Of a stretch of 64,000 nucleotides of DNA, positions 24,501 to 36,300 are shown in pieces. A model generated the notes under the pieces. That model searched no databases. It worked only from the letters and a program-made list of their open reading frames with translations, and had not been told where the DNA came from. The stretch is taken from positions 3,301,383 to 3,365,382 of the forward strand of contig NC_089732.1 in the NCBI RefSeq assembly GCF_035083965.1, read 5' to 3'. Source of the DNA: Branchiostoma lanceolatum (taxonomy: Eukaryota; Chordata; Leptocardii; Amphioxiformes; Branchiostomatidae). The translations under genes were made by a program, and so were the position numbers. The first letter of the stretch is position 1, and each line of letters begins with the position of its first letter.

Positions 24501-27376
24501 TGCCAGCTGACTGGTAATACTAATAGTGCTGTACTCATTGAGTTATAACCGTTGAAATATACAATACGTACAGAATATTAATAGACTAGGAAGTAAAGAG
24601 GCACGACACACTGGTAACCACACTTATACGACATATGATAAATTGATTTTGTGTATTAAGATGTAATGGCAGTTGTTCATTGATCATAACTTCCCTGGGC
24701 CCCCAACTTTTACTCACGCGATCACCACACGAATAGACTGTGATTGTTTGTACATAACAATGTATTGCTACTACAATTAGTACAAGACAGAGATGTCACC
24801 AGAAATGCAGAGAATGTGTGCTTGCGGTAAAACCACCCAAGGCAGCATGCATGATTATGCACAATGGTGCTGATCGTGTAGATTTCATACCACGATAATC
24901 AGAAAGACAGGTTTACACATCTTGTATCTGCAGCAAGTTTAGTCTTTGAGGGGATGTTTTAGGTTGCAGGTGCAGGTTATGTGTGTCTGTCTCAGTTCAT
25001 TTGCTTAGTCCCTTTTCTCAACCAGGATAGACATATAATTTATTAAAAACGTTTTATTGTTTTAATTGACAAAAATGGTTTCCATGTGGTACTTAATAAA
25101 TCTCTGATTGGGGCCGAGCAAAACTAATAGCATGTTTCTACTAGTAGTTACAGTCTTAAAAAAATTAGGGGCAGTACAATTAGGGATTTTCTTCTTTTAC
25201 AAGTTTGTCACCTATCATGCCAGGAGTTAACAAGATAAAGAGGACCTTATCTAGATCTGTTGAGTCTGTTGTTATCATCCCCTTTAATCTCTCCAGCGAT
25301 CAGAATATCAAATCATGTTGGATAACTATTATGCTGTAACATTTCCATAATTTAGGGATCACAAATTTCATGATGTAACAGCTCTGTCTCTCACAAGTGG
25401 CTGAGGAAAGGAAAGACAATGGTTGACAGGTTTTGTTAGAGGCAGACGGATAAAGGGAAACACAACGTTTTGTTTTTACTTGGCCTTCCTGATTACCATA
25501 TGATGACCTGGTTTAACAGACCACACCCACTATGTTGTTATTGTCCTCCACGGACCCGTACATTTGCATTTGCCCACTGATGTGTTCATCATCACAAGGA
25601 CATTCTTGATCATCATCCTAATCATAGTAAATGTGTGCAACTCAGAACGATTTGATTGTTCTTGCCTTAGAGCTACATCAATTTAATTGATTGTTTTTGA
25701 CACCTTTCATCTGAAAGTTGAAGCATGATAGCAACAAAAACAACACATTTCAACATTCCAATTTCTACACCAGTTTTACATGTAATGATGTTTTTTCTGT
25801 GCGAAATTGTATATTCAATATTGTCTGACATGTCTGATACTGATCAATGATATCAACCCAAATAAAACCTGATTTGAACATTCAAACCATCTTACTACTG
25901 TCCCCATGTATATCATACATTCACCTGATAAAAAAAAAATACTCAATTGCAATAGGGTCCATGTTGATTCCCTGATCATGACTTGAGTGCCTGACCTGGC
26001 CTGGGTAAACCCTGGCATGAATAATGGGGTCAAATCTATACCAGTATTTCCAATCACAGTACTAAATGTTTTTCTCACAAACAGCGCCATTGTTGTAAAT
26101 AGTAAAAGCTGGGGGTGGTGAAATCCACAGGCAAACGTGCTGCAGTTTGAGATGAATGAAACTAATCACTGTGAACTCGCTAATTACATGTATAGTAGAA
26201 AGGTAAACAGGGGGATTGTTGTTGTTTATCTTTTAATCTAAGTGACAATAACCACACCCATTATCCTATTACATGCCCATTCTTGGCTAAATTGTCAGCT
26301 TAAAAACAATCTGCTTAGTGCTAGATAATATATGTGTGTGTGTGTGTGTCTCTGTGTATGTGTGTGTGTGTGCGTATGAGCATTCGATGGTGGTTTGTGC
26401 TATGTAGAAGGGCGTGTCTGTGTCTATATGTGTGTGAGTGCATGTGTGTGTGTGTGGGGGGGGGGGGGGTAGTGGTGTATATGTATGTACTTGTGTCTGT
26501 GTGAATGTGTGTGAGAATGCATGTGTGTCACTGTGTGGAGTGTGCTTATCCTTATCAGAACACCCCTGCATGTTTTTTTTAAAGTAAGAACCACCAAGAT
26601 GTCCCAAGGATGAGACCACCCTAACTCTTCTTGACTTAGGATTATCCTTGAGACAAACATACACACCGAGATACTAGTAAATTATTACCCGGACCTCATT
26701 ATTGATACAACAGTCACTATGATTATGGACACTAGGGTTTGACTTTGAGTCATGTTCTGCCTTTGGTTTTACAACGTTTCCATACATGTGGCTAGCTAGT
26801 CTAAGCACACATGGTCTTTTAGTACTACCCTGTATAGGGAACTAGGACGAGTCTAAAGTGTGTTGTATTTTCCGTAATGAAACGTATTTCAGCCCAAACG
26901 GTTGGCTGTCCATACGGAATTGTGTTTTGGGTCCAAATTTGTGCCGTGCCCAAGAGAACAGTCATGTTTCTTACACAACACACAGGCCCGCTTCAACTCT
27001 TAACCTCACACCGGCACATGAAAGCCTTCTATCCTTGAGGATCTATTCCCACGTATACAAACAGAGCTCCAAAAACAGTATAGTTTTGTTGGCTAGAATA
27101 CCCACAACAGTTTTACAGGACCGACCGACATGCCGTGCACACTAAGGCCCCCGGCGAAAGGCGGATCATTTGAACACGACTAGGAACATCAGAACACAGT
27201 CGTGTGTGAGAACGGACCAAAAACCTCTACAGACATGCTATCTACGTACGAAGGAAAACGTCTACTTACCCATAGATAAGTGCTATAATGTGGGTGAACC
27301 ATATTAGACAGAAACAGCCGAGAACTAGCGCGGCCACGACGTCTGCTACACCCACCGACATCATCGGGTCCGCCAT
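15506..27376 (-). CDS. UGCG: Ceramide glucosyltransferase (9 exons, complete)
   Basis: Golgi membrane glycosyltransferase (GT21) that transfers glucose from UDP-glucose to ceramide, committing it to glycosphingolipids. Exons: 27270-27376, 21468-21612, 20753-20855, 19699-19800, 18240-18352, 17612-17790, 17075-17161, 16245-16434, 15506-15670; 1191 nt, 396 aa (human 394). All splice phases match. The N-terminal hydrophobic segment (about residues 10-34) is the signal anchor. Motifs: [24 protein letters not shown] (D93), [22 protein letters not shown] (D148), YFGTAHAR (H197), AEDYFMAKA (D240) and RMSRW (276-280, the QxxRW position), then C-terminal membrane segments and the conserved end [10 protein letters not shown]. 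Intron 1 is 5.7 kb. Exon 5 has extra copies of its acceptor upstream. Confidence 0.97.
16083..16230 (+). mobile_element. CR1-like LINE 3' fragment
   Basis: Diverged copy of the 3964-4206 fragment (shares GTGTTCAAAAATTC, GTGGAACTCGTTCTC and AAGTACTGTGGGAG), running up to the end of UGCG exon 8 in the last intron. Confidence 0.65.
16500..16780 (+). mobile_element. tRNA-derived SINE, family A, full length
   Basis: The head resembles a tRNA: GGCCTAGTGGGTAGAG matches an A box and GAGTTTGATCCCCGG a B box (GGTTCGANNCC-like). An unrelated body follows, shared with 8017-8203. Pol III transcription is inferred from these boxes. It sits in UGCG intron 7. Confidence 0.8.
16783..16945. repeat. 'CTAGCAGGGCGTC' repeat family
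   Basis: Contains AGCTAGCAGGGCGTCAGGGC near its start and a second AGCTAGCAGGGCATTGGGGTG at about 16935, i.e. one unit followed by the start of another. Confidence 0.65.
17219..17510 (-). mobile_element. SINE family B-related sequence
   Basis: Shares the tail blocks of the family B copies: AAAGGTAGTCC, GCCGTAGGGGCA, GTTGTTATCCACTGTGT and ACCAAAGTCAGGTACC. The tRNA-like head is replaced by another sequence, with 'AGGGACGTCCCT' as at 50270-50575. In UGCG intron 6. Confidence 0.65.
18003..18212 (+). mobile_element. CR1-like LINE 3' fragment
   Basis: Close to 3964-4206 (same GTTCAAAAATTCGTATTTTCC, GTGTGTTATGCC and GTTATACCGGCTA), ending just before UGCG exon 5. Frameshifted and truncated. Confidence 0.7.
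18326..18675. repeat. 149-bp tandem repeat containing the UGCG exon 5 splice acceptor (2.3 copies)
   Basis: Units begin at 18326, 18475 and 18624. Each contains the first about 27 nt of UGCG exon 5 plus its polypyrimidine tract and AG. Only the copy at 18326-18360 continues into the rest of exon 5; the other two are upstream decoys on the minus strand, each with an AG followed by exon-like sequence. Confidence 0.9.
18836..19277. mobile_element. TIR element, 'TACTGTAAATGCATTTA' family
   Basis: Opens ATACTGTAAATGCATTTAAG and closes ATGCATCTACAGTATCC, with internal GGTTTTCAGTTCG blocks inverted. Related to 23627-23823 and 41160-41345. In UGCG intron 4. Confidence 0.65.
19831..20121 (-). mobile_element. 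tRNA-derived SINE, family B, minus orientation
   Basis: On the minus strand it starts with a tRNA-like head (GTGTGGCGTGACGGCAGG, then a B-box-like GGTCGAATCC) and continues through the tail shared with 21645-21893 and 63281-63563. In UGCG intron 3. Confidence 0.75.
20321..20524. repeat. Foldback palindrome in UGCG intron 3
   Basis: The left arm (GATCGATTAGCCTCC and on) is mirrored on the right (GGAGGCTACATGTAGGGATC), about 90-bp arms with A/T-rich cores. No relation to families 1 or 2 was seen. Confidence 0.75.
21306..21428. mobile_element. Foldback element, family 1, with 9-bp flanking repeat
   Basis: Ends TAGTCTCCAAGCAGAGG / CCTGCTTGGAGAGTA; inner arms repeat CATGGGGCAGAG inverted. CATAATTGT is present on both sides, a likely target duplication. 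Lies in UGCG intron 2. Confidence 0.8.
21645..21893 (-). mobile_element. SINE family B, minus orientation
   Basis: Shares GTGTCTAGGGCACGG, CCAAAGTC and the B-box region (GGTTCGAATCC read on minus is GGATTCGAACC on plus). Head partly lost. In UGCG intron 1. Confidence 0.7.
22232..22510 (+). mobile_element. LINE ORF C-terminal fragment with decayed zinc finger
   Basis: Plus strand encodes [20 protein letters not shown] followed by a Cys-x2-Cys knuckle (CAMC) and, after an in-frame TGA, an LGSHMRSH segment. This is the post-RT tail and C2H2-like finger common in CR1/Jockey-type LINEs. The stop and lack of an RT core mark a dead copy. In UGCG intron 1. Confidence 0.7.
23627..23823. mobile_element. 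TIR element, 'TACTGTAAATGCATTAAG' family
   Basis: Opens TACTGTAAATGCATTAAG and closes CATTTCTGCATTTACAGTA; inside are repeated TTTTAAGTTCGCG / CGCGAACATAAAA blocks in both orientations. No ORF. Non-autonomous DNA transposon-like. Confidence 0.75.
24285..24426. repeat. Foldback palindrome in UGCG intron 1
   Basis: Arms GTTAAAGGATGGGCGG ... CCGCCCATCCTTTAAC, with GTGGATTTGGTACAGCCC mirrored inside. GC-rich compared with the surrounding intron. Confidence 0.8.
26327..26530. repeat. (TG)n-rich microsatellite cluster
   Basis: Several TG tracts with a G run at 26456-26470, in UGCG intron 1. The His/Thr-rich minus frames across it are artefacts. Confidence 0.9.
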
Positions 27377-27959
27377 CTTTCTTCTGTAAACAACCCACAA
27401 ACCACCGCGCAACCCGACCTTGTCACGGAGAATGCCTCCACTAACGGGAGGCATGGTTAGACAGTTCCAACTTACAGAATTACGTTTTAAATATATTTTA
27501 CTTCCCACAGACTTTACCTTACTGTAAAATTTATAAAACTTATGTATAATAATCAATTATGATTATCGATTTGTTATCAGAAAACGTTAGTAGAAGCTAA
27601 AAAAAGTAGCGTTGTACTTTTATTGAAAATAAGTAACGTATCGTGTTTGCGTCATTCCTGTAAATAGTTCAAAAGGGTGTTCTTCCGGTGTGGTATTAGT
27701 CATAGGCACAGGGTGCACGTCATGCGTATCACACCATTCAACTTTTGTTTAAACAACGTGGCTGCGCCAGGTATCGGGCGGCACTGCCTGTCACCTAATA
27801 CACACATCAACAATGCCGCCCCAACGGACTCTGTTTTCATAGGAAACGCCACACCTGGCAACGCACATTCCCTAAAAATAGCATCACCAAACATTGACCA
27901 TCACCGTCTCGTAGCCAGGGTTTTCATGGGGGGTGGGGGCTTGGGGCGCGGAAAATTAA

Positions 27960-28330
27960 AAAAAAAGAAGAACCTTCTGATATGGCATTTACTGTGTTTT
28001 AAGAGGATTTCAAATAAAGAAATCAGAGACAAAGTGAGCAGTTTTTCTTGGATTCCAGCCCCGCTGGTGATACAAATAAGTCCACATTGAAAAAAAACAA
28101 CCTTGGACGTTAAAATGCGGACCTTCGAGCGTGTAAAATTTAAAAAATTGAACCTTCTGAAAGGCCATTTCATGTGTTTTTGAAAGGGTTTCAGAGAAAA
28201 GAAAAATCTGAGACAAATTAAAGTGAACAGTTTTTTCTAGGATTCCAGCCTCTGTGGCCTTGCCGCGGGTGATACAAATACGGTTGGCCTTGAAAAATCT
28301 TAATCTAAAAAGCGGACCTTCAAGCCTGTG
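27960..28330. repeat. Two-copy tandem repeat (about 185 bp) within the array
   Basis: Segments at about 27965-28130 and 28145-28330 share AACCTTCTGA, TTTTTCTTGGATTCCAGCC-like and GGTGATACAAATA blocks in the same order. Distinct from the 0.3-kb unit around it. Confidence 0.7.
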
Positions 28331-28675
28331 AAAGTGGACCTTGAAGCCTGGGGGCGACAAATCTTGCATCGACAATGGTGTCACAAAAGCCCCACCAACA
28401 AGTCAAATATTAGACGTACGTATAAAGACCCTCAATTGCCGCACTAAACAAGATAAATGTATTTTTAGTTGCAGTGACTTATCTGACAACAGCGGTTTAG
28501 TTTATAGCTTCTTTCAAGTTGTTGTATGCCATTATCACTTTATATAAGAAAACGTCCTTGGCATTTTCCGCAGCCAGCAATACTGCTTAAACTGACTCTT
28601 GTTTAAAAGACAACGACACACCATCAACTTTCTCACTGTTAAGAGTAATCGACCTTTATTACAGAGGACCATAGA

Positions 28676-28965
28676 GCTCTTTAATAATAATAAGTTTATT
28701 GCAAATTCATGCCCGAAGGCTAAATGCAAATAACATACATAAAAGAACAGTGTACAAAATAAGTATAAAAGCTGCTTATCTAAATTTTACAAATGTAATT
28801 GTCTATAACTAGTGAAGGGTTTGACTTCTCTTTTGTAAGCAATGGAAGACGTAATGTCCCACCTTTTCTATAATTTGTGGGTTTTTGGTAGTTAAAAGAA
28901 GAATAGTCTTTTCTTTGTCTGTAAGCTTAGGGAAATTCGGATAGATTTTAGTGGTCTGAGTAGAC
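28676..28965 (-). mobile_element. Retroelement 3' end (minus orientation)
   Basis: Shares TTTATTGCAAATTCATGCCCG and GGCTAA..TGCA with 53862-54075. On the minus strand both end in GCAATAAACTTATT, i.e. a poly(A)-signal-like 3' terminus. Coding part not preserved. Confidence 0.55.
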
Positions 28966-29162
28966 AACCACCTTGCGGTGACAATGGTGTCACAAAAGCC
29001 CCACAAACAAGTCGAATATTAGATGTATAAATAGTAATAGATAGTAACTAGTAATTAGATATATGAATACCCGTACCTTCATTACCGCTCTGAATGATAA
29101 AAGATGAATGCGCTTTTAGCCGATTTCTATCTGACAACAGCGGTTTATTTCATAGCTATAGC

Positions 29163-29273
29163 TAGTCTCCAAGCAGACCTACGGGTTGCAAACTCAACTG
29201 GCAGAAGGGTTATAAAAACTCCTTCTGCCAGTTGGATACGGTCTTTGCAACCCGTAGGTCTGCTTGGAGACTA
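29163..29273. mobile_element. Foldback element, family 1
   Basis: TAGTCTCCAAGCAG ... CTGCTTGGAGACTA, 111 bp, arms nearly complete. Internally almost the same as the element in the P450 exon (50801-50930): both carry ACGGGTTGCAAA and CTCCTTCTGCCAGTTGGAT. AGCTATAGC/AGCTTTAGC flank it. Confidence 0.88.
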
Positions 29274-31122
29274 AGCTTTAGCTTCTTCAGTTGTGTGCCG
29301 ATGAAGTCACAACACAGGTAACGTTGAATGTCCTTGGCATTTTCCGCAACCAGCTACGCTGCTATAGCTGACACTTGTTTGAAAGATAACGACACACCTG
29401 GCAACACACATTCACTAAAACAGCACCCGAACATGGATCATTAACTTTCCTTACTGTTAAACTTTTAAATTAAAAGAGGATCTTCTTCGGATTCACTGGG
29501 TAGCCTACTCTATTCTCCAAGCAGCAGTAGTTGGGCACCCCCGTATAAGTGGAGTTCCTGACCGCGCGGCCGCATCTCTTGACCGCACGGTCTCAGCTCC
29601 TGACCGTACGGCCAGGTACTGCACTAATTATAAGTTATAACGTACGGCCCGGGGGTGTTGGGGCTTCCGATCATAATTGCCCCGTCTTTTGGTCCGCATC
29701 CCACGTGAACAAGGAGTGCGAACAAAACGGGGCATATGATACATGTTGAAGTATTCATATACTTGTTATATTTGTACTAAGGTGAATCATTTTGTATCCC
29801 ATTGTTATTGTTTGCATGTTTAGTTGTAGAAGACCTTACGGAAGTCGCTGTATTTCTGTTGTGTCAATAAAGATTTCTATGATAAGAAGACCACAACTGA
29901 GTTCCACAACAACCTCTGTTTGTAGACCGTTGCCAACCGTTAACCTGTATAGCGTTTTAATAGGCAACCACATTGCGTTGACAATGGTGTCACAAAAGCG
30001 CCGCAAACAAGTCAAATCAGATACGCAAAGACCCTTAATGGCCGCACTAAATAAGTAAGATGTGTTTTTAGTTGTAGTGACCTGCCGTAATTTATTAGCT
30101 TCATTTATTGTTATTTGCCAATGAAGTCAGTACACACGTAAACGTCCTTGGCATTTTCCACATCCAACAGTCACCGCTATTGAAAAACACGTCTGTTCTT
30201 TTATATCTACTATAACCGAAAAGCGAGAAGTAGAATTTATCTAATGATAGTCATATTCTTTTTGTATCCGTTAGCTGTACTTGTTATTTTGTTTTGTTGC
30301 GACCTGTACTTAATTAGGCAAGTGTGGCAGAAATGTGCAATAAAGGTTCATTCATATAACTGAATTGTTTGAAAGACAAGACACCCGACAACGCAAATTC
30401 CCTAAAAACATCATTACCAAACACAGATTATCAAACTATTTTAACAGAGGAATTCATAGAGCTTTGTGATAGGCAACCTACATTGCTGTCACTAAAGTGC
30501 CACCAACCAAGGATCCTATATAACGGTCCTTGCACAAACAAGTCAAATATTAGACATATGAATACCCTCAATTGCCGCACTAAGCAAGATAAACATGTTT
30601 TTAATTGCAGATTTATCTGACGACAACGACAGTAGGTTAGAGCCTCTTCTGTTGTATGCCATGATGTCAGTAACTTAAAACGTCCTTGGCATTTTCCGCA
30701 GCCAACAATGATAATACTGCTCTAAATGACTCTTGTTTGAAAGACAACGACACGCCTAGCAACGCAAATTCACTAAAAACATCATTACCAAACATAGATC
30801 ATTGAATTATCTTAACAGAGGATCATAGAGCTTTGTGATACCCAATCGGTGACAACGATGTCACTGCAAAGAAGTCAAACATTAGATATCCTAATTGCCG
30901 CACTAAACAAGATAAATGTGTTTTAGTTGAAAACAGCGACGGTAGATAAACGTAAGCTTCTTCTGTTGTATGTCAATGACGTCAGTTACTTAAATGTCCT
31001 TGGCATTTTCCGCAGCCAACAATACCGCTCTGACTCTTGTTTCAAAGGCAACGACACACCTGGAAACGGACATTCCCTGAGAACAACATCAGCAAACATA
31101 GATTATCAACTTCACTGTAAAC

Positions 31123-31347
31123 TAGCCTCTACTCAGGCTCCACAGGTCGCTGGAAAATTAGCAGAAAATTGGCCAAAATAGACGGATAACATGCCAGAGG
31201 AGTTGGTCCGGCAAAGGGGTTACAGTTTGCGATCTATAAAACTAACTTCTTTAGCGGACCAACTCCTCTGGCATGTTATCAATGCATCTATTTGGCCAAT
31301 CATTCTACTTTTTTTCCAGCGACCTGTGGAGCCTGGTAGAGGCTAGT
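31123..31347. mobile_element. Foldback element, family 2
   Basis: TAGCCTCTACTCAGGCTCC ... GAGCCTGGTAGAGGCTA with CGGCAAAGGGG-type centre and AGGAGTTGGTCC arms; inserted in the tandem array. Confidence 0.85.
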
Positions 31348-32392
31348 AGCCAACATCTAACGTTACGCAGATGTTGAACCCCCTATACTAACAAAGAGTG
31401 CAGACAAACAATGGGGCATGAGAATAAGATTAGGCTACAATTTTCCCCAACAACCGTTCTGCTAGGAAAGTAGTCAACATCGACCTGTAGTAGCTTTTTA
31501 ATAGGCAACCACGTTGCGGTGACAATGGTGTCACAAAAGCGTCGCAAACAAGTCAAATCAGATATGTAGGCGCACTAAACAAGTTAGATGTGTTTTAGTT
31601 GTAGTGACCTGACGTAATTTATAAGCCTCATCTGCTGTTTGCCAATGAAGTCAGTACACACGTAAACGTCCTTGACATTTTCCGCATCCAGCAATCGACC
31701 ACACGCCTGGCAACGCACATTCCCTAAAAACAGCATCACCAAACATAGATCATTGAATTATTTCAACAGTGGATTATAGAGCTTTTTGATAGGCAACGAT
31801 GCGGTGACAACGATGTCACTAAAGCGCTGCAAACAAGTCAAATATGATATATAAATACCTTTAATTGACGCACTAAACAAGATAAATGTATTTTCAGTTG
31901 CAGATTTATCTGACAACAGCGACGGTAGCTTAGAGCTTATTCTGTTGTATGCCAATGACGTCACTCACTTAAAATCGACCTTCAGGTACAATGTATTCTT
32001 TACAGCCAACAATACCAGGGTGTGCACAGGGGATAACAACATTACAGTCTGTGACGCCGGCAGGGATTTGTTTATAACAAAGCATCTTAACCCAGTTAAG
32101 CCCCGGTTAGACCAGCTGAACATGGCCTCCGGCTCCTAACCTTCCACCAACAACGAATATGTTGAATCATGGCCTATTGGGTCAAGTCAATAGTTACAGG
32201 CCAACTTCTAGAATTATCAGATCTTTTAATGAAATATGATCAAAAGAATATACAAAATATACAGTCAAAATCACTGACTTCTTCAAATTAAATAAGAACA
32301 TTATTTTCGTCAATTTTGCCCCCTCCCCCTACTCCTGGTACAACCCTCAGTTGATTATAGAGTAATAATGACCGATGATTATGGCAAAATGG

Positions 32393-32645
32393 TAGCCTCT
32401 ACCAGTCTCCGCAGGTCGCTGAGAAAATAGTAGAAATTGGCCAAATAGAGTCAATTGTATGAAGGGAGTCGGCTACGGAGGGTCCAATAGGCAACCCTAG
32501 AGCCTGTCTTATGTCGGTGCCTTCTTTGATCGGCACTAATCACTATCTAATAGGTGCCTGTGGATGTGAATGTTATCCTCCATGGCCAAAGTCCCCTGGC
32601 AAATGTTCTCTCTATTTCCGACGCGGTTAGTCTGGTAGAGACTAG
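32393..32645. mobile_element. Foldback element, family 2, diverged
   Basis: Left arm TAGCCTCTACCAGTCTCCGC with GAGAAAATAGTAGAAATTGG; right arm CTGGTAGAGACTAG. The middle (about 32490-32600) differs from sister copies. Confidence 0.7.
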
Positions 32646-32921
32646 CAAAATGGAGCCTTCTGATTAGTCAACATAACCTGGCTATATGATGAAGACTCAG
32701 AAGGCATGGTCAGTTCCTATAACTTTGCTCACACAATGGTTTGTTTATTCAGTAGCTATAGGAAACAACCATGTCTTATAACAACATGTATACCCCAGGG
32801 CAGGTAGAACCCTGCTATTACACATTGTGCAGATTATCAGATAAACATTCCAACAAAATGCAGTCACAAACTTACAAGTAACACAGCAACAGTGACATTC
32901 TGTTTTTTCTCTTTGAAAACT

Positions 32922-32927
32922 TTTATT
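32922..32927 (-). other. Candidate TERT poly(A) signal (AATAAA)
   Basis: AATAAA on the minus strand about 415 nt beyond the TERT stop codon. Position is reasonable for a 3' end; no independent evidence. Confidence 0.35.
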
Positions 32928-33342
32928 CAACATAACAATAGAACACAATGACACGGTATATAAGTTACAAATTAAACCCAAATGCAATAGATTTGGCTTT
33001 TTCTTGTTAATACGAAATAATTTGTGCATCATCTAGTAAATACTTTACAAGAAACCATCTAAGGAAAGTAAATGATATTTTCAGACAGGATTCTCTTAGT
33101 GGTCATATTCAGCCTATTACTTTATCAAGAAGATGTTTAAAACATTTTCAATGGCATCGGATTCTGTATACAGTATATCTGTATAAATACATCATCATCA
33201 ACAGTCAATGTGCTTAATATATACATGTACCAGAAAAAAGGTGACATTGAAAGAAACTGCGCTTAACAGGAATGAGTTTGTGTGACGTCTCTGTTAAGCT
33301 GTCTATGGAGGTTATGGAAGAAAGCCATGTCCAAGTCTATCA

Positions 33343-36300
33343 TTAAGCCAGGATGGAGTTGAACTCTGCTACACTCTGTTGGCTGGTTACCTGCTGCAGT
33401 TCCTGACAGTCCTGCAAGGGGGCACCATTTACATACTGAGTACATTTCTTGCATATTTGAAAAACAAAACAGTACAACCGGAATAGCTATAAGTACTGTA
33501 ATTCTTGATTTGTTAACGGTAACTTAATTTTAGCTACTTTAACAGTCACTGGTCAACCGCTAAAATTTCATCATTGCAAATATTTGATCACTAACATTTG
33601 AGACAGTAATGTTTGTTCCCACTGTTAAAATTAGATGCTGTGAACTACTCACTTTGCCCCAACCGCTAAAATTACTAGTAGCAACTGCAACATTAAATGG
33701 ATTTACAGTATAACTATATTAGCCACTTAAATAACCCCTAGCGACAAGTAAATGTTACAATCTCTTGATGGAAGGAAAAAAAAACTTCCACACCCCCTGT
33801 GTGATACATCATGGCATTGTCTACTTCATTTCATAAACTAAAAAAGGAACATTTGCTAGCAAATGCAAAATATTTCACTCCCATCCCTCCTCCATGCATT
33901 TCATTTCATTTATCTATATGCAAAAGGAACTGTTAAAAAAACACTGCTGGGTGACGGGAACATCAAATCTTACCAAGTCCTTCTCCAGGGTCCTCAGACA
34001 TTTCCCCAGAGTCTTGAGCAGTGCGAAGTAAACTGATCTGTGAGAGTACAGCTTGGACTTGAAGGCTTGCAGGCACAACCTAGAAAAATGTTTCAACATT
34101 TAATTACTTAATGATGAATAATATGTATATTGACAATTCTCAGCTGCAATACTATAGAATGTGATGAGTGATTATACTCGATTCTGCTAAAAGGTTTCAT
34201 AAGAAGTCACCAGATTATAAAATCGAACTGTTTTGGAACCAGACAAATTTGTAACATCAACTCTTCCCCGAGCCCGCCTGGTAAATAAAAAATTGTTAGT
34301 CTAAACAAGGACTTTACCATTCCACTGCATCCTGGGATACAGGAAGCTGCTCTGACATCACTTCCTGTGGAACGAATGGAACAAACGAATAGATGACACC
34401 AAAAACAAAATAGTAATGGGAAATAAACACTCACATTAAAATTCAAATTTAAAATCTAGTAAATATTGCTTTGCCCTATAGATATGACATTAAGCCCAAC
34501 AGGTTTCACCTTTGCCACCATTGCATCCACCAGTATAAGGGGGTAATGGCAGATGTCCATGATCATTCCTGTAAAGACAAGGTACGAGGGGTGATTAATG
34601 AGTTCTGGACCCCACCAAGAAATAAGGTGCGCAACTTGCGATTTTCAACATATTGGGGCCAGGATCCTGTGCTGGGAAGATTGTATTGCCGCACCGATAT
34701 GTTGAAAATCAGGAATCAGCACTCCCCTGTAAAAATAAACAATGCTATACTTAGAAGGCTGTGATGGAGGCTAGACTATAGCAGTCTTTTTTTTTTTTAC
34801 TTCGCTTTTGGGACATGGACAATGAGGCACTGCACTCAAGTTTCTCATAGAATATTGTAACAGTGCCATGTACAGGGAACAATAACCCATTTTTGCACCT
34901 AGGTGGAGTGAAGAAAGTCGTGTTGAGTGGCTTTGAAATGGGCACAACATCGGTGGCATCAGGGGATTCAAACCCGAGATCTAGACTGGGTTCTGGGCCG
35001 AACACCCTGCCGTTACGCCACACGACCCCACTATGTTGCTATGCAAATCGGGAATCAGCACTCATTTGTCAAAATAAACAATGCTGCTCCTAGAGGGCTG
35101 TAAAGTAGGCTAGCTGTAGACTATTATAATAATAGTCTTGATTTTCTTCATCATGGGACTTACTGAGGAAGAATGCAGGGTTGTCCTGTGCCCTGCACTT
35201 GTAGGGGAGGCATGTGTTGTAGCAGTGGAACTGATGGGCTGTGAACAGGAACGCCTTGTAGAGAGTTTGGGAAATCACAGATGCTGAGTTCACCTGGAAG
35301 GTAGTAAGAAATACTTAGTAGATGTTACATGCTGGGTTCCATGCTGTGGAAGTCTTCCAACAATCGTGAAAGTAAGGGAACAATTAATGGACTATCCACT
35401 GAAACCAAAAGTGAAACAATTTCTACTATTGAGATTGGATCACCAGTCAGTACCAAGGACAAAAACATTGTCAAGAAAACGGGCTGGCTCATGTGATTTT
35501 TCATCTCTTGCGATTCAGTTACAGTAAAAATTTCATTGCCATATTTACAGTAAAAAGAATGGCAAAACTTTGTTTTGTCGGAAAACAAATAGAGCTAATC
35601 CCAGGTTGGACACAAATGTTCTGTGAAAACGAAATATCTTTGTTAAAAAGGGTAAAAAGAGGGAGGTACCTAGAAGGCAAAAAACTATCTGAAGGATGGT
35701 TAAACATGGTCTTGACAAAGTACCTTAGAATCCAGGAAGAAGGCATGACATTTGGCCTTGACAGTGTTTATCAGCTTTTGCTTCATGAACTGACCTGGAG
35801 TCTGATGGAGGTCAAAGGTCAAGGTGTACCTGATACCTGCAATAGAGAGTCATACAAAGGTCAAAGGTAAAGCGGTGACTTTTACAGGATGTTTTAAAAA
35901 CGTAGCAACCATGTTAAATATGTTAAGGTGACATGACAATAAAATCGTCATCTAAGTTTGTTCCATAGTTTTACGCAGTAGAGTAGAAACAAAACTTTCA
36001 CTCACTGCGGTTGGCATATTTTGTGTAGTCCTTCATGCTCCCTAGCAGGCGTGTGTGGAACTGCATGCCGCACCACGGGAACCAGCTGACCGTCGGCTGA
36101 CACGTGATGACAACGTCCTTGTACCAGGCAGGAAAGTTGGTCATGACTTTGTCAGGATGCACACTGCACCCATATTCGGGGATACCTAAGTAATAATACA
36201 CCATTTGATGTGAAGAAAAATGTAACATTGTATGATTCTATGAGTGCACAAAGGTATATGTGGTGTCACAAAGCAAGACATTAGCTCTCTCCACAGAGAT

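Larger units (their letters stand above)
27700..32000. repeat. Degenerate tandem array of about 0.3-kb units between UGCG and TERT
   Basis: The same ordered blocks recur: AGGCAACCACGTTGCGGTGAC, GGTGTCACAAAAGC, GCACTAAACAAGATAAATG, CTGACAACAGCG, GTCCTTGGCATTTTCCGCAG, GACAACGACACACCTGGC and CATCACCAAACATAGAT. The 'CCTTGGCATTTTCC' block starts at about 28554, 29330, 30144, 30682, 30996 and 31668; the uninterrupted spacing is 314 bp. Copies are diverged and broken by foldbacks (29163-29273, 31123-31347) and a retroelement end (28676-28965). No reading frame is conserved across units. A stray inverted piece lies in a TERT intron at 36315-36372. Confidence 0.85.

Noticed and set aside
27700-32000. 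CRISPR-like array
   Set aside because: Units are about 0.3 kb, diverged and eukaryotic; no short regular repeat/spacer pattern exists.
34585-34735. Mariner-like terminus (GTACGAGGGGTGATTAATGAG) in a TERT intron
   Set aside because: Only one partial end plus a short mirrored TTTTCAACATAT segment; too little to define an element.
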